Positions 8,917 through 17,443 are shown, counted from the first letter of the stretch. The stretch is 39,762 nt of DNA from Butyricicoccus_A sp963601915 (GCA_963601915.1 CAVCGL010000020.1:1-39762); one strand, 5' to 3'. Notes: generated by a model not told the origin, from the letters alone. A program made the numbers and translations.

Positions 8917-9780
8917 TTATCCTTTCTGACTATCTCTATGCGTAGCTGTGGTCATCACATGATTGTCCAGCAAGTGTTTATTCACGGCCTCTGCAATCGC
9001 AACCGAGCGATGCCGCCCGCCGGTGCAGCCGATGCCGATGGTGAGCACAGCTTTGCCCTCTTTGGTATACTGCGGAATCAAGAAGTCCAGCAGCGGGAAC
9101 AGATAATCCAGATACCGATCCGCCGTGCCGTCACAGAACACGTAATTTCTGACGCGCGGGTCCTGTCCTGTCTTTTCCCGCAGACTGATCTCATAGTACG
9201 GATTCGGCAAAAAGCGCACATCAAACACGAGATCTGCATCCGCCGGTATGCCATACTTAAAGCCGAACGAAACAACATTGACGCGCAGCAGCCCGCCTTC
9301 TTTTTTTCCGGTTACCAGAGAAATGATGGTTTCGCGCAGCTGAGAAACCTCCAATCGGGTCGTATCCACCACAAAATCCGCCCGCATCCGCACAGACGAC
9401 AGCAGCTCGCGCTCGCGCTCAATGGCGTCTACCATTGTCACGCCATCTACCATGAGCGGATGCTTGCGGCGGGTCGCCTTATAGCGGTTGATGAGAATCG
9501 GCGTCGCGGTATCCAAATAAATAATCTTGTACTCGCATCCAATGTCCTTAATTCGATCACAGGCCGCCTGCAAGTGCACAATATCCTTTCCGGCGCGCAC
9601 ATCGACAGCCAGCGCCACGCGTTCATATTTTCCGCCGGTCGCCGCCATACAGATTTCAGCAAATGCCGGAATCAGTGCCACTGGCATATTATCTACGCAG
9701 TAATAGCCCAGATCCTCCAGAGTCGCCATTGCTCTTGATTTTCCCGATCCGGACATGCCGGAAATGATACAAAAGTTCAT
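8917..9780 (-). CDS. rapZ: RapZ/YvcJ nucleotide-binding RNase adapter protein
   Basis: This is a P-loop NTPase of the RapZ (YvcJ) family, 287 residues. In Enterobacteria it links UDP-GlcN/GlcN6P sensing to small-RNA decay; in Bacillus YvcJ affects competence. The Walker A motif GMSGSGKS is at residues 8-15. The C-terminal domain carries the conserved GCTGGRHRSV, which binds the ligand. The ribosome site is AAAGGA about 10 nt before the ATG. It lies 32 bp after murB and 3 bp before yvcK. Confidence 0.93.
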   Translation of the reverse strand: MNFCIISGMSGSGKSRAMATLEDLGYYCVDNMPVALIPAFAEICMAATGGKYERVALAVDVRAGKDIVHLQAACDRIKDIGCEYKIIYLDTATPILINRYKATRRKHPLMVDGVTMVDAIERERELLSSVRMRADFVVDTTRLEVSQLRETIISLVTGKKEGGLLRVNVVSFGFKYGIPADADLVFDVRFLPNPYYEISLREKTGQDPRVRNYVFCDGTADRYLDYLFPLLDFLIPQYTKEGKAVLTIGIGCTGGRHRSVAIAEAVNKHLLDNHVMTTATHRDSQKG

Positions 9781-9812
9781 GCTCTTGCAATCCTTTCCCC
9801 TTGATTGATGTC

Positions 9813-10730
9813 TTACAGCAGTCTGACTTCCGGTTCCAGCTCTACGCCAAACTGACGCAGCACTTCTTCCCGTACATGGTCAATCAGCGCGAGGACATCC
9901 GAACAGGTTGCGCCGCCGCGATTGATCACGAAACCGGCGTGCTTTTCGGACATCTGTGCGCCGCCAACCGTATATCCCATCAAACCGGCATCCTGAATCA
10001 GCTTGCCGGCAAAATATCCCTCTGGACGCTTAAATGTGCTGCCCGCGCTCGGATAATTGAGCGGCTGCTTGTCGCGTCTGCGCTGAGAAAAGTCATCCAT
10101 CTTTGCCTTGATTTCCGCCGGATCGCCGGTTTGCAGCTGCATAGTAGCAGACAGCGCTACCCACTGCGGATGATCCTTGTATGCACTGGTACGATAGCCA
10201 AAGGCGTGCTCTTCTCCGGTCAGGGTACCGATGGTATCGGTCTGCGCGTCATAATAGCGCGAAGAGACCACGACATCCGCCATCTGTCCGCCGTAAGCAC
10301 CGGCATCCATAAACAGCGCGCCGCCCAAAGAACCGGGAATACCGCCTGCAAATTCCAGACCGGTCAACTGATGTTTCAGTGCTTCGCTCGCCAAAACGGA
10401 CAGCAGCGCACCGGTCTGCGCCTGCACCGTCGTGCCATCAATGTGCACCTTTCCGTACTCTGTGCCAAGGCACAGCACAACGCCGCGGATGCCTTCATCG
10501 CGCACCAGAACATTCGAGCCGTTGCCCAGCACGGTGAGCGGCAGCTGCGCCTGTCTTGCCGCCTTGACGGCGCTGCAAACGGCGCGTTCGGTCTTTGGCA
10601 TGACCAGCAAATCCGCCGGTCCGCCGATGCGGAACGAGGTATGCCGATTCATCGGCTCCTCGGTATAGAACGCCAGCTCATCTGCCGGGCATTCCAATTT
10701 TGACTTAAATTCTTCTATCATAAAAAACAC
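9813..10730 (-). CDS. murB: UDP-N-acetylmuramate dehydrogenase MurB
   Basis: This FAD-dependent enzyme reduces UDP-GlcNAc-enolpyruvate to UDP-MurNAc, a cytoplasmic step of peptidoglycan synthesis. It has 305 residues. FAD contacts are seen in VLGNGSNVLV and the Gly-rich GGIPGSLGGALFM. The catalytic Ser231 is in SAGSTFKRP, and the C-terminal Glu of LEPEV is the second catalytic residue. The short form without the Tyr loop fits type II MurB. GTG at 10730 is preferred because AAAGGA lies 5 nt before it; the ATG three codons later is also possible. It leads the leftward murB-rapZ-yvcK-whiA-dnaE block. Confidence 0.95.
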   Translation of the reverse strand: MFFMIEEFKSKLECPADELAFYTEEPMNRHTSFRIGGPADLLVMPKTERAVCSAVKAARQAQLPLTVLGNGSNVLVRDEGIRGVVLCLGTEYGKVHIDGTTVQAQTGALLSVLASEALKHQLTGLEFAGGIPGSLGGALFMDAGAYGGQMADVVVSSRYYDAQTDTIGTLTGEEHAFGYRTSAYKDHPQWVALSATMQLQTGDPAEIKAKMDDFSQRRRDKQPLNYPSAGSTFKRPEGYFAGKLIQDAGLMGYTVGGAQMSEKHAGFVINRGGATCSDVLALIDHVREEVLRQFGVELEPEVRLL

Positions 10731-10784
10731 TTCATTCCTTTAGTCTCAAAATACATGATTTCTCCATGCTTTTCATACATTTTT

Positions 10785-10793
10785 ATTATATCA
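10785..10793 (-). promoter_or_regulatory. murB operon promoter (extended -10)
   Basis: On the minus strand TGA-TATAAT is an extended -10 box. A weak -35 (TTCCGA) lies 17 bp upstream. It is the only good candidate between murB and the divergent phosphatase gene. Confidence 0.6.
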
Positions 10794-10852
10794 TGCACGG
10801 CGCAAAATCGGAACACGAACCGCACATTTTGTTTAGATTTTCAAATATCCTC

Positions 10853-10881
10853 TTGTTTTTCTGTTCGCAGTCGCATACAAT
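10853..10881 (+). promoter_or_regulatory. Promoter of the phosphatase gene
   Basis: TTGTTT (10853-10858), a 17-bp spacer and TACAAT (10876-10881). It gives a leader of about 40 nt ahead of the ATG at 10928. Confidence 0.55.
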
Positions 10882-10927
10882 AGAAACACACCTGAATTTT
10901 TTTGCAATATTTCGGAGGTTTTCGTTT

Positions 10928-11635
10928 ATGATTTATACAGTGAGCGATCTGCACGGCTGTCTGGAAGATTGGCAGACCCTATTGGACACCATTCATTTTT
11001 CCGATCAGGACACCATGTTTGTTCTGGGCGACTGCGTCGATCTCGGCCCGGACCCGATTGGTCTCCTGCACGACATGATGGAGCGCCCCAATGTCTTCCC
11101 AACGCTCGGCAACCACGAATTGTCTTTCGTCCGCAGTGTGCAGTCTCTCCCGCCGGAGGCGACCGTTGACAACTTCATGGACTATCTGGATGACGACGCA
11201 CGCACACAGCTGTCCAAGTGGGCAGCAGACGGCGGTCAGCGCACGCTGATTCAGTACCTCTCTCTGGACGAAGAAGGCAGAGAAGCCATCCTCGATTACA
11301 TCGGCGAGATGACACTGTACGAAGAAGCCGAGGCAGACGGTGTTTCATTTGTGCTGACGCACAGCGGCATCACAGGCTTCGATCCGGAACAGCCGCTGGA
11401 CGACTACTCTCCGGCAGATTTCCTCAACGCGAATCCGACACCGGGCATGGAATATTTTTCTGACCGCACGGTTATCGTCGGACATACCCCAACCTATCTG
11501 CTGCGCGGCGGCAAAGCCGGTCACATTCTCGACGACGGCGGCATCATCTACATCGACTGCGGCGCCGCACACAAGGATGTCGGCGGCTGTGTCGGCTGTC
11601 TGCGTCTGGATGACTTTGAAGAGTTCTACGTCTGA
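10928..11635 (+). CDS. PPP-family (calcineurin-like) protein phosphatase/phosphoesterase
   Basis: This is a cytoplasmic metallophosphoesterase of 235 residues. Motifs are DLHG (residues 7-10), GDCVD (34-38), GNHE (61-64), His145 in THSG and His186 in GHTP. Together these form the dimetal site of the PPP phosphatases and bis-tetraphosphatase-like enzymes. The usual GDxxDRG reads GDCVDLG, so the family Arg is Leu. Substrates may be phospho-Ser/Thr proteins or nucleotide polyphosphates; the sequence cannot decide. The start is set by TCGGAGG 9 nt before the ATG; longer in-frame extensions lack a ribosome site. It is monocistronic and convergent with hprK. Confidence 0.85.
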   Translation: MIYTVSDLHGCLEDWQTLLDTIHFSDQDTMFVLGDCVDLGPDPIGLLHDMMERPNVFPTLGNHELSFVRSVQSLPPEATVDNFMDYLDDDARTQLSKWAADGGQRTLIQYLSLDEEGREAILDYIGEMTLYEEAEADGVSFVLTHSGITGFDPEQPLDDYSPADFLNANPTPGMEYFSDRTVIVGHTPTYLLRGGKAGHILDDGGIIYIDCGAAHKDVGGCVGCLRLDDFEEFYV

Positions 11636-11646
11636 CATCTGGAAAC

Positions 11647-11693
11647 AAAAAAGCCGTTCGGCAGTGTGCGAGGTACCTATGCCGGACGGCTTT
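11647..11693. terminator. Bidirectional terminator between phosphatase gene and hprK
   Basis: AAAGCCGT-CGGCA (from 11649) pairs with TGCCG-ACGGCTTT (ending 11693) around a 16-nt loop. An A-run lies to the left and TTTGCATTTG to the right. It can serve both convergent genes. Confidence 0.8.
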
Positions 11694-11706
11694 GCATTTG
11701 CTCCGA

Positions 11707-12651
11707 TTACGAATTATTCTGAATGCCCATGGATTTCATCATGCGCTCATTGAGTTCCTTCGCCGCATTATAGCCCATCGACTTATGACGATGGTTCATG
11801 GCAGCAACCTCAATGATAACCGCAAGATTTCGGCCCGGACGTACCGGAATTGTCAGAGACGGGATGCGCAGACCCAGAATATCCGTGTACTGGTTGTCCA
11901 TGCCAAGACGGTCATACATCTTGCCCTCTACCCACTGCTCCAGATTGATAATCATATCAACACGTTCGGTCTCTTTAATGGCACCCATACCAAAGATACG
12001 GCGCACATCGACAATGCCAATGCCGCGCAGCTCGATAAAGTGACGAATAATCTCCGGCGCACAGCCGACCAGCGTTCGATCGGATACGCGCTTGATTTCC
12101 ACCGCATCATCCGCAATCAACCGGTGACCGCGCTTGACCAGCTCGATGGCGGTCTCGCTCTTGCCAACGCCGCTGTCGCCCAGAATCAGGATGCCTTCGC
12201 CGTACAGCTCGACTAACACGCCGTGCAGGGTAATACGCGGCGCCAGCGATACCTTCAGCGATGCCACCAGTGCACTCGTTACAGAGGACGTAAACTCATT
12301 GGTGCGGAGCACGGCGACGTCATACTTCTTTGCCGCCTCAATCAGCTCCGGGAACACTTCAATATTTCTCGTGACGATGACGGCCGGAATGCCGGTCGCG
12401 CACAGCTTTTCAAAAATATCCATGCGCTTTGCCTCGTCGAACTGTTCTACATAGGCGTTTTCTGCCTTGCCCATAATCTGCAGGCGCTGCGGCTCAAAAT
12501 AATCAAAAAAACCGGCGAGCTGCAAGCCCGGACGATTGACATCATCTGTTGTGATTTCTATTTTCTCGAATCCTTCCGGTCCATAAATCAATTCAAACTG
12601 GAATTCTGTGATTAACTGCCCCAGCGTAACGCTGAATTCTTTCAGTTGCAT
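11707..12651 (-). CDS. hprK: HPr kinase/phosphorylase
   Basis: HprK phosphorylates HPr (and Crh) on Ser46 in response to fructose 1,6-bisphosphate and reverses this at high phosphate, the key step of carbon catabolite repression in Firmicutes. The length is 314 residues from the ATG at 12651, chosen because AGGGG lies about 10 nt before it; an upstream in-frame ATG lacks a site. The C-terminal kinase domain has Walker A GDSGVGKS (158-165), His143, and the signature IELRGIGIVDV. The run IPVRPGRNLAVIIEVAAMN is near-identical to Bacillus HprK. HPr itself is not in the window. Confidence 0.96.
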   Translation of the reverse strand: MQLKEFSVTLGQLITEFQFELIYGPEGFEKIEITTDDVNRPGLQLAGFFDYFEPQRLQIMGKAENAYVEQFDEAKRMDIFEKLCATGIPAVIVTRNIEVFPELIEAAKKYDVAVLRTNEFTSSVTSALVASLKVSLAPRITLHGVLVELYGEGILILGDSGVGKSETAIELVKRGHRLIADDAVEIKRVSDRTLVGCAPEIIRHFIELRGIGIVDVRRIFGMGAIKETERVDMIINLEQWVEGKMYDRLGMDNQYTDILGLRIPSLTIPVRPGRNLAVIIEVAAMNHRHKSMGYNAAKELNERMMKSMGIQNNS

Positions 12652-12708
12652 GACTAGCAGCCCCCTCATTTTGGATTTTTCTGTATGAACAGTAACAATA
12701 TTGCTTTT

Positions 12709-12737
12709 ATTATAACGGATTGCCCGATTACATGCAA
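12709..12737 (-). promoter_or_regulatory. hprK promoter
   Basis: On the minus strand TTGCAT (12732-12737), a 17-bp spacer and TATAAT (12709-12714). The leader is about 50 nt. Confidence 0.75.
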
Positions 12738-12786
12738 GCCAGCACAGACTTTTTTCTCTCTCGACGGATTTTTTTGTCTATAGCTA

Positions 12787-12815
12787 TTGCAATTTTGCGA
12801 AACGTATGATATTAT
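12787..12815 (+). promoter_or_regulatory. rpmB promoter
   Basis: TTGCAA (12787-12792), a 17-bp spacer and TATTAT (12810-12815), in an A/T-rich stretch. An overlapping TATAAT lies 3 bp further on at a less good spacing. Confidence 0.65.
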
Positions 12816-12860
12816 AATATCCGTTACTCAAATGATTACAGATAAGGAGGTGCAGGAAAG

Positions 12861-13049
12861 ATGGCAAAGTGTGAAGTTTGCGGCAAGGGCGTAACCTTCG
12901 GTATCAAGGTTTCCCATTCTCACAGACGTTCCAACCGTACTTGGAAGCCGAACGTTCGTCGCGTTAAGGCTGTCGTTGCTGGCACTCCGTGCCATATCAA
13001 TGTTTGCTCTCGGTGCCTCCGCTCCGGCAAGGTTACTCGCGCAATCTAA
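12861..13049 (+). CDS. rpmB: Large-subunit ribosomal protein L28 (bL28), zinc-ribbon form
   Basis: This is a 62-residue basic protein of the 50S subunit. The N-terminus MAKCEVCGKG and the later CSRCLRSGKV supply two CXXC pairs, so this is the zinc-binding (C+) paralogue form. Family residues SHSHRRSNRTWKPN and RRVK match L28. A strong AAGGAGG site precedes the ATG. It has its own promoter and terminator. Confidence 0.97.
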   Translation: MAKCEVCGKGVTFGIKVSHSHRRSNRTWKPNVRRVKAVVAGTPCHINVCSRCLRSGKVTRAI

Positions 13050-13071
13050 TTGATATAAAACGGTTGATGAA

Positions 13072-13099
13072 GCTCTCTATGGAAATAGAGGGCTTTTTT
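13072..13099 (+). terminator. rpmB terminator
   Basis: GCTCTCTAT (13072-13080) and ATAGAGGGC (13085-13093) form the stem with loop GGAA, followed by TTTTTT. Confidence 0.9.
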
Positions 13100-13112
13100 C
13101 ATGCCCATTTTG

Positions 13113-13153
13113 CAAAAAAATACAGCGAGAGACGGTGATCTGTCTCTCGCTGT
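13113..13153 (-). terminator. der-plsY-gpsA operon terminator
   Basis: ACAGCGAGAGAC (13122-13133) pairs with GTCTCTCGCTGT (13142-13153). On the minus strand the stem is followed by A-TTTTTTT. It is convergent with the rpmB terminator 14 nt away. Confidence 0.9.
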
Positions 13154-13166
13154 TTGCTTTTTCTGC

Positions 13167-14174
13167 TTACTTCCAGATTTCCTCGATCTCGCTCTTGCGC
13201 GGACGGTTCATCAGATGCTTGATGCATTCCTGCACCGGCTTGTTTTCATACAGCAGCTCATACATCGCCGTGGTAATCGGCATCTCAATGCCGACCTTCT
13301 GTGCGAGCATATATCCGGCTTCCGTCGCATAGTATCCCTCGACAACCGCGCCGATTTCCTTCATGGCCTGCTGAACATCCATGCCCTGACCGATCTTGAT
13401 ACCAGCACGGCGGTTTCTCGAATGCATCGAGGTGCAGGTGACAATCAGATCACCCATGCCGGACAGACCGGCAAAGGTCTCACTTCTGCCGCCCAGCGCT
13501 GTGCCCAGACGCGCAATCTCCGTCAGGCCGCGCGTCATAAGCGCCGCCTTGGAGTTGTCGCCCAAACCAACACCATCACAGATGCCGGCAGCCAGCGCGA
13601 TGATGTTCTTAAAGCATCCGCCCAGCTCCGCGCCGATAATATCCGGGGAGATATACACGCGGAATCGGTCATTCATAAATGCCTGCTGTACCAGCGTCGC
13701 TGCTTCTCTCGATGCAGATGCCGCCAAAATACAGGTCAAAATACCGCGGGATACCTCCTCTGCATGGGTCGGGCCCGTCAGCGCAACAACCGGATTCTTG
13801 CCGTTTGTCGCCCTGCTGATGGTCTCCGAAAACCGGCAATAGCCGTTATCTCGATCCAAGCCCTTGCCGACATTGACAATCGGAATGCCCTTCGGAATGA
13901 TTCCCGCCAGCTGCTGTGCGGTGGAATGCACCGCAAACGACGGAACCGCCATCAGCACGAGATCCGCTGTCGCTGCACCGTTCAGGTCTGTCGTAATCTC
14001 GATTTCTTCCGGCAGCTTGACGCCCGGAAGCAGCTTTTCATTGCCGCGCTGTTCCCGCAGCAGCTTGCATTCCTCTTCAAAGCAAGTCCAAGATGTCACC
14101 GTATGCCCATTTTCATGCAGCAGAATCGACAGAGCCATGCCCCATCCGCCGCAGCCGACTACAAAAATTTTCAT
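13167..14174 (-). CDS. gpsA: Glycerol-3-phosphate dehydrogenase [NAD(P)+]
   Basis: The product reduces dihydroxyacetone phosphate to sn-glycerol 3-phosphate, the backbone precursor of phospholipids, in the cytoplasm. At 335 residues it is full length. The nucleotide fold starts with VVGCGGWGMAL. KGLDRDNG, the GPTHAEE motif and the conserved KNIIALAAGICDGVGLGDN region with the catalytic Lys follow. The start has GAGGAGC upstream. It lies just after plsY, so producer and user of glycerol 3-phosphate are encoded together. Confidence 0.96.
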   Translation of the reverse strand: MKIFVVGCGGWGMALSILLHENGHTVTSWTCFEEECKLLREQRGNEKLLPGVKLPEEIEITTDLNGAATADLVLMAVPSFAVHSTAQQLAGIIPKGIPIVNVGKGLDRDNGYCRFSETISRATNGKNPVVALTGPTHAEEVSRGILTCILAASASREAATLVQQAFMNDRFRVYISPDIIGAELGGCFKNIIALAAGICDGVGLGDNSKAALMTRGLTEIARLGTALGGRSETFAGLSGMGDLIVTCTSMHSRNRRAGIKIGQGMDVQQAMKEIGAVVEGYYATEAGYMLAQKVGIEMPITTAMYELLYENKPVQECIKHLMNRPRKSEIEEIWK

Positions 14175-14210
14175 ACTCTCATGCTCCTCGATATGGTCCG
14201 TGTACAGCAG

Positions 14211-14834
14211 TTAGTTTTCTTTTTTGCTGTGCAGTGAAAATTTATTTTCTTCTCCGTGTGCAATCCGCACGATATTTCCGCGGTGCATATAGACAACAGC
14301 TGCCACCATCACAAACAGAATCACCAGCATCGGCATCAGTCCCTGCTCTCCCCGATGCAGATACAGCGTCAAAAACGGCACTGTACAAGTAGCAACAATC
14401 GAGCCGAGCGAAACCCATTTGCTGATGGCGACCAGAACGACAAACACAGCGATAGCAACGCAAAATACACGCCAGTCAAACACCGCAATCATCGTTGCGC
14501 CGACAAGAATACCTTTTCCGCCCTTGAATCCGAAATACAGCGGAAACATATGGCCGACAATTGCCGCGCTTCCCGCAATGAGCACGCCGAGCGAGCCCAT
14601 CAGATGTCCGCCAATCAGGCAGGCAATCACGCCCTTGGCAATATCACCGATCAGCACCAGCAGAGTCGGCTTTGCGCCCATGACGCGAAGAGAATTGGTG
14701 AGCCCGGCATTGCCGCTGCCCTTTGTGCGAATGTCATATCCCATCAGCGATTTGGACACGACCAGCGCCGAATTGATGCTGCCCAGCAGATAGCCCACGA
14801 CAAGTAAAATCAGAATCACGATCGGTGTACTCAC
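14211..14834 (-). CDS. plsY: Glycerol-3-phosphate acyltransferase PlsY
   Basis: This integral membrane enzyme transfers the acyl group from acyl phosphate to glycerol 3-phosphate, the first step of phospholipid synthesis. It has 207 residues with about five hydrophobic segments. Motifs are GSGNAGLTN (about residues 38-46), the phosphate loop FKGGKG and GHMFP. The start is GTG at 14834: AAGGAGG inside the end of der is 9 nt upstream, and the GTG lies 4 nt after the der stop. The family usually starts right at this first membrane helix. Confidence 0.94.
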   Translation of the reverse strand: MSTPIVILILLVVGYLLGSINSALVVSKSLMGYDIRTKGSGNAGLTNSLRVMGAKPTLLVLIGDIAKGVIACLIGGHLMGSLGVLIAGSAAIVGHMFPLYFGFKGGKGILVGATMIAVFDWRVFCVAIAVFVVLVAISKWVSLGSIVATCTVPFLTLYLHRGEQGLMPMLVILFVMVAAVVYMHRGNIVRIAHGEENKFSLHSKKEN

Positions 14835-14838
14835 CCAG

Positions 14839-16167
14839 TTATTCCTCCTTGCCGCCGCGCTCACGCACAATCATACGAATCGGCGTGCCATTGAGTCCAT
14901 ATACATCGCGAATCTGATTTTCCAAATATCGCTGATAGGAGAAATGAAACAGCTGCGCGTCGTTGCAGAAGCAGACAAACGTAGGCGGACGAACGCCCGA
15001 CTGCGTCATATAATAAATCTTCAGGCGGCGGCCCTTGTCCGTTGGCGGCTGCACACGCGCTGTTGCCTCTGCGAGCAGTGTGTTGAGCTGACCGGTCGGA
15101 ATGCGTCTGCCGTTCTGCTCATAAACATCATTGATGCAGTCAAACAGCTTGTGCACGCGGGCACCTGTCTTGGCAGACAGGAACAATACCGGCGCATACG
15201 GCATATACGACAGACCGATGCGCACGCGCTCGGTGTACTGATCCATCGTCTTGCCGTCCTTTTCAATCAGGTCCCACTTATTGATGACGATAATACATGC
15301 CTTACCGGCATTGTGTGCTTCGCCGGCAATCTTGGTGTCCTGCTCCGTCACGCCTTCTACGGCGTCAATCATAATCACGCATACATCTGCGCGCTCCACG
15401 GCCATCAGAGAACGCATGACACTGAACTTCTCCACGCGCTCATCTACCTTTGAACGCTTGCGGATGCCCGCTGTGTCAATGAGCATATACTTGCCCTTGC
15501 TGTTCTCAAACTTGGAGTCCACGCTGTCGCGGGTCGTACCAGCAATATTGCTGACAATCACGCGCTCTTCGCCAAGAATCTGGTTGACGAGCGAAGACTT
15601 GCCGACATTCGGCTTGCCGATCAGCGCAACCTTGATATATTCGCTGTCAGGCTCTTCTTCGCCCTCCTCCGGAAAATGCTCATAGCAGGCGTCCAGCAGA
15701 TCGCCGGTGCCGTAGCCGTGCAGTGCGGAGATCGCAAACGGATCTCCGAGACCCAAATTATAAAATTCGTAAAATTCCGGCGGTTCTGCGCCCGGACGGT
15801 CGCACTTGTTGACAGCAAGTATAATCGGCTTGCGCGAGCGGCGCAGCATCGCTGCTACCTCCTCGTCCGTCGCGGTCACACCGCTGTGCAGATCCGTCAT
15901 CAAAATAATCACATCCGCTGCCTGAATCGCTGCCTCCGCCTGGATGCGCATGAATTTCAAGATCTCACTGTCTGTGCTCGGCTCAATACCGCCGGTGTCA
16001 ATCACCTGAAAGGCACGGCCGCGCCACTCAGAGTCCGCATACAGTCGATCGCGGGTGATACCCGGCGTGTCCTCTACAATCGAGAGTCTCTTACCGGCAA
16101 AGCGGTTAAACAGCTGCGACTTGCCGACATTTGGGCGTCCGACAATCGCTACAACTGGTTTTGCCAT
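14839..16167 (-). CDS. der: Ribosome-biogenesis GTPase Der (EngA)
   Basis: Der has tandem GTPase domains and is needed for 50S assembly. It has 442 residues from the ATG at 16167 (MAKPVVAIVG), set by AAAGGAG 8 nt upstream. Domain 1 has GRPNVGKS (10-17), DTGGIE and NKCD. Domain 2 has GKPNVGKSS, DTAGIRKRSKV and NKWD. A KH-like C-terminal domain follows. It is the first gene of der-plsY-gpsA and has a near-consensus promoter. Confidence 0.97.
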   Translation of the reverse strand: MAKPVVAIVGRPNVGKSQLFNRFAGKRLSIVEDTPGITRDRLYADSEWRGRAFQVIDTGGIEPSTDSEILKFMRIQAEAAIQAADVIILMTDLHSGVTATDEEVAAMLRRSRKPIILAVNKCDRPGAEPPEFYEFYNLGLGDPFAISALHGYGTGDLLDACYEHFPEEGEEEPDSEYIKVALIGKPNVGKSSLVNQILGEERVIVSNIAGTTRDSVDSKFENSKGKYMLIDTAGIRKRSKVDERVEKFSVMRSLMAVERADVCVIMIDAVEGVTEQDTKIAGEAHNAGKACIIVINKWDLIEKDGKTMDQYTERVRIGLSYMPYAPVLFLSAKTGARVHKLFDCINDVYEQNGRRIPTGQLNTLLAEATARVQPPTDKGRRLKIYYMTQSGVRPPTFVCFCNDAQLFHFSYQRYLENQIRDVYGLNGTPIRMIVRERGGKEE

Positions 16168-16273
16168 TGTAATACTCCTTTCCGTCTGCCGCACGCCGCT
16201 GAGACGCGCGGAATATGACTCATTTTTTCACAGAACGCTTTATTCTGTTGATTTTTCCTGAGAGTTCAATACG

Positions 16274-16302
16274 ATTATCGCATTTCTAAGCAGTTCCGTC
16301 AA
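16274..16302 (-). promoter_or_regulatory. der operon promoter
   Basis: On the minus strand TTGACG (16297-16302), a 17-bp spacer and GATAAT (16274-16279). It lies just after the rpmF terminator and gives a leader of about 100 nt. Confidence 0.8.
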
Positions 16303-16311
16303 CTCTCACGG

Positions 16312-16350
16312 CAAAAAAATAGAGAAGGAAGCTACGGCCGCCTTCTCTAT
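16312..16350 (-). terminator. rpmF terminator
   Basis: ATAGAGAAGG (16319-16328) pairs with CCTTCTCTAT (16341-16350) around a 12-nt loop. On the minus strand it is followed by a run of seven T. Confidence 0.9.
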
Positions 16351-16381
16351 TCTTTCTTTCATCTGCATCGGTGCTCCGAAA

Positions 16382-16564
16382 TTACTCGGAAACCTTCAGG
16401 TACTCACGGCCATTGTAGGAGCCGCAAGCCTTACAAACCTGATGCGGGAGCTTCATCTCGCCGCACTTCGGGCACTTCACCAGTCCCGGCGCGCTCAGCT
16501 TCCATACGTTGTTTCGTCTGGTATCACGTCTTGCCTTAGAAGTCTTTCTCTTTGGTACTGCCAT
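16382..16564 (-). CDS. rpmF: Large-subunit ribosomal protein L32 (bL32), zinc form
   Basis: This 60-residue basic protein of the 50S subunit begins MAVPKRKTSKARRDTRR, the L32 hallmark. A zinc ribbon has CPKCG and CKACG. The ribosome site AGGAGG precedes the ATG. It follows the DUF177 gene by 59 bp, the usual yceD-rpmF pairing. Confidence 0.97.
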   Translation of the reverse strand: MAVPKRKTSKARRDTRRNNVWKLSAPGLVKCPKCGEMKLPHQVCKACGSYNGREYLKVSE

Positions 16565-16623
16565 TTCGGTAACACCTCCTCTGTCTATCCTAAAAGTTCT
16601 TTTTTGATGAATCGTGTCATTCC

Positions 16624-17127
16624 TCAGTCGTCCTTATCCAGGAGCTTCTGAAGAACAGCCAGCCGGCTGTCGATTTCCCTTGTGCTGCAACCGCAGGGAC
16701 CCTCATTCAGGTTCTTGCCGCATTTGGGACACAGTCCCTTGCAGTCCGGCTTGCAATAATATGCGAAGTCGACTTCGAGCAGCAGGGCAGGGATGATAAT
16801 GTCGTCCAGCTCAATGCTCTGCCCGTCTATCTGGTAAATATCGTCGCGGTCATCTTCCTGTACTTCCTGTGCCAGAACATACGAGCACTGAGCCGTAACG
16901 TCCTTTTTGACGGGAGCCAGGCAGCGGGCGCATCGCGTTTCATACAGTGCGCTGGCTGATGCCTGTAGTCGGAGCACGCCCAGATGATTCCGAACCTCTC
17001 CTTCGATATGAACCGGTGTACGGAACGGATATTCTCCGTTCATTTCCTCTTTTGTCAGGTCGGCGTCGTAGGAGAACGGGATCACCGCTCCATCGGTCAC
17101 CGAGATGCGTTTCAAATCGAGTTTCAT
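16624..17127 (-). CDS. DUF177/YceD family protein
   Basis: This is a 167-residue member of the YceD/DUF177 family, which in most bacteria sits directly before rpmF and is linked to large-subunit rRNA handling. CARC at about residues 69-72 and a C-terminal cluster (CKPDCKGLCPKCG) look like zinc ligands; the GLCPKCGxNLNxGxC run is the family signature. No enzymatic motif is visible. It is first gene of the rpmF transcript, with a clear promoter. Confidence 0.9.
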   Translation of the reverse strand: MKLDLKRISVTDGAVIPFSYDADLTKEEMNGEYPFRTPVHIEGEVRNHLGVLRLQASASALYETRCARCLAPVKKDVTAQCSYVLAQEVQEDDRDDIYQIDGQSIELDDIIIPALLLEVDFAYYCKPDCKGLCPKCGKNLNEGPCGCSTREIDSRLAVLQKLLDKDD

Positions 17128-17155
17128 AGCATTCCTCGCTTGACGGTCAATTATT

Positions 17156-17185
17156 AGTATACCTCATGGAAGCGGAGTTTGTCAA
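17156..17185 (-). promoter_or_regulatory. yceD-rpmF promoter
   Basis: On the minus strand TTGACA (17180-17185), an 18-bp spacer and TATACT (17156-17161). The leader is about 25 nt. The rest of the 316-bp gap to 17444 is A/T-rich, and apart from this and the rightward promoter I see nothing in it. Confidence 0.8.
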
Positions 17186-17379
17186 CAGAAAACTCTGCTT
17201 TCTTCCCACATTTCCAAAGGTTTATTCATTATAGCATAAAATTCAGAAAATTTCAGCCCATTCTGCTGATTTTTTCCCAAAAATACAGCGAATTTCGTTT
17301 TTTTGTCAAACATGCACAGATATGCAGCGGTCTGCGCCGTCCTTCCTGCACCGAAACAGCGGATATTGTCCAAAAACCA

Positions 17380-17408
17380 TTGCTTTTCTGCGCCGGTACG
17401 GTTAAACT
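17380..17408 (+). promoter_or_regulatory. Promoter of the pseudouridine synthase operon
   Basis: TTGCTT (17380-17385), a 17-bp spacer and TAAACT (17403-17408). Transcription would start about 28 nt before the GTG at 17444. Confidence 0.65.
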
Positions 17409-17443
17409 AAAAGCAAAAGAAATGACAAAACAGGAGGATTCTC

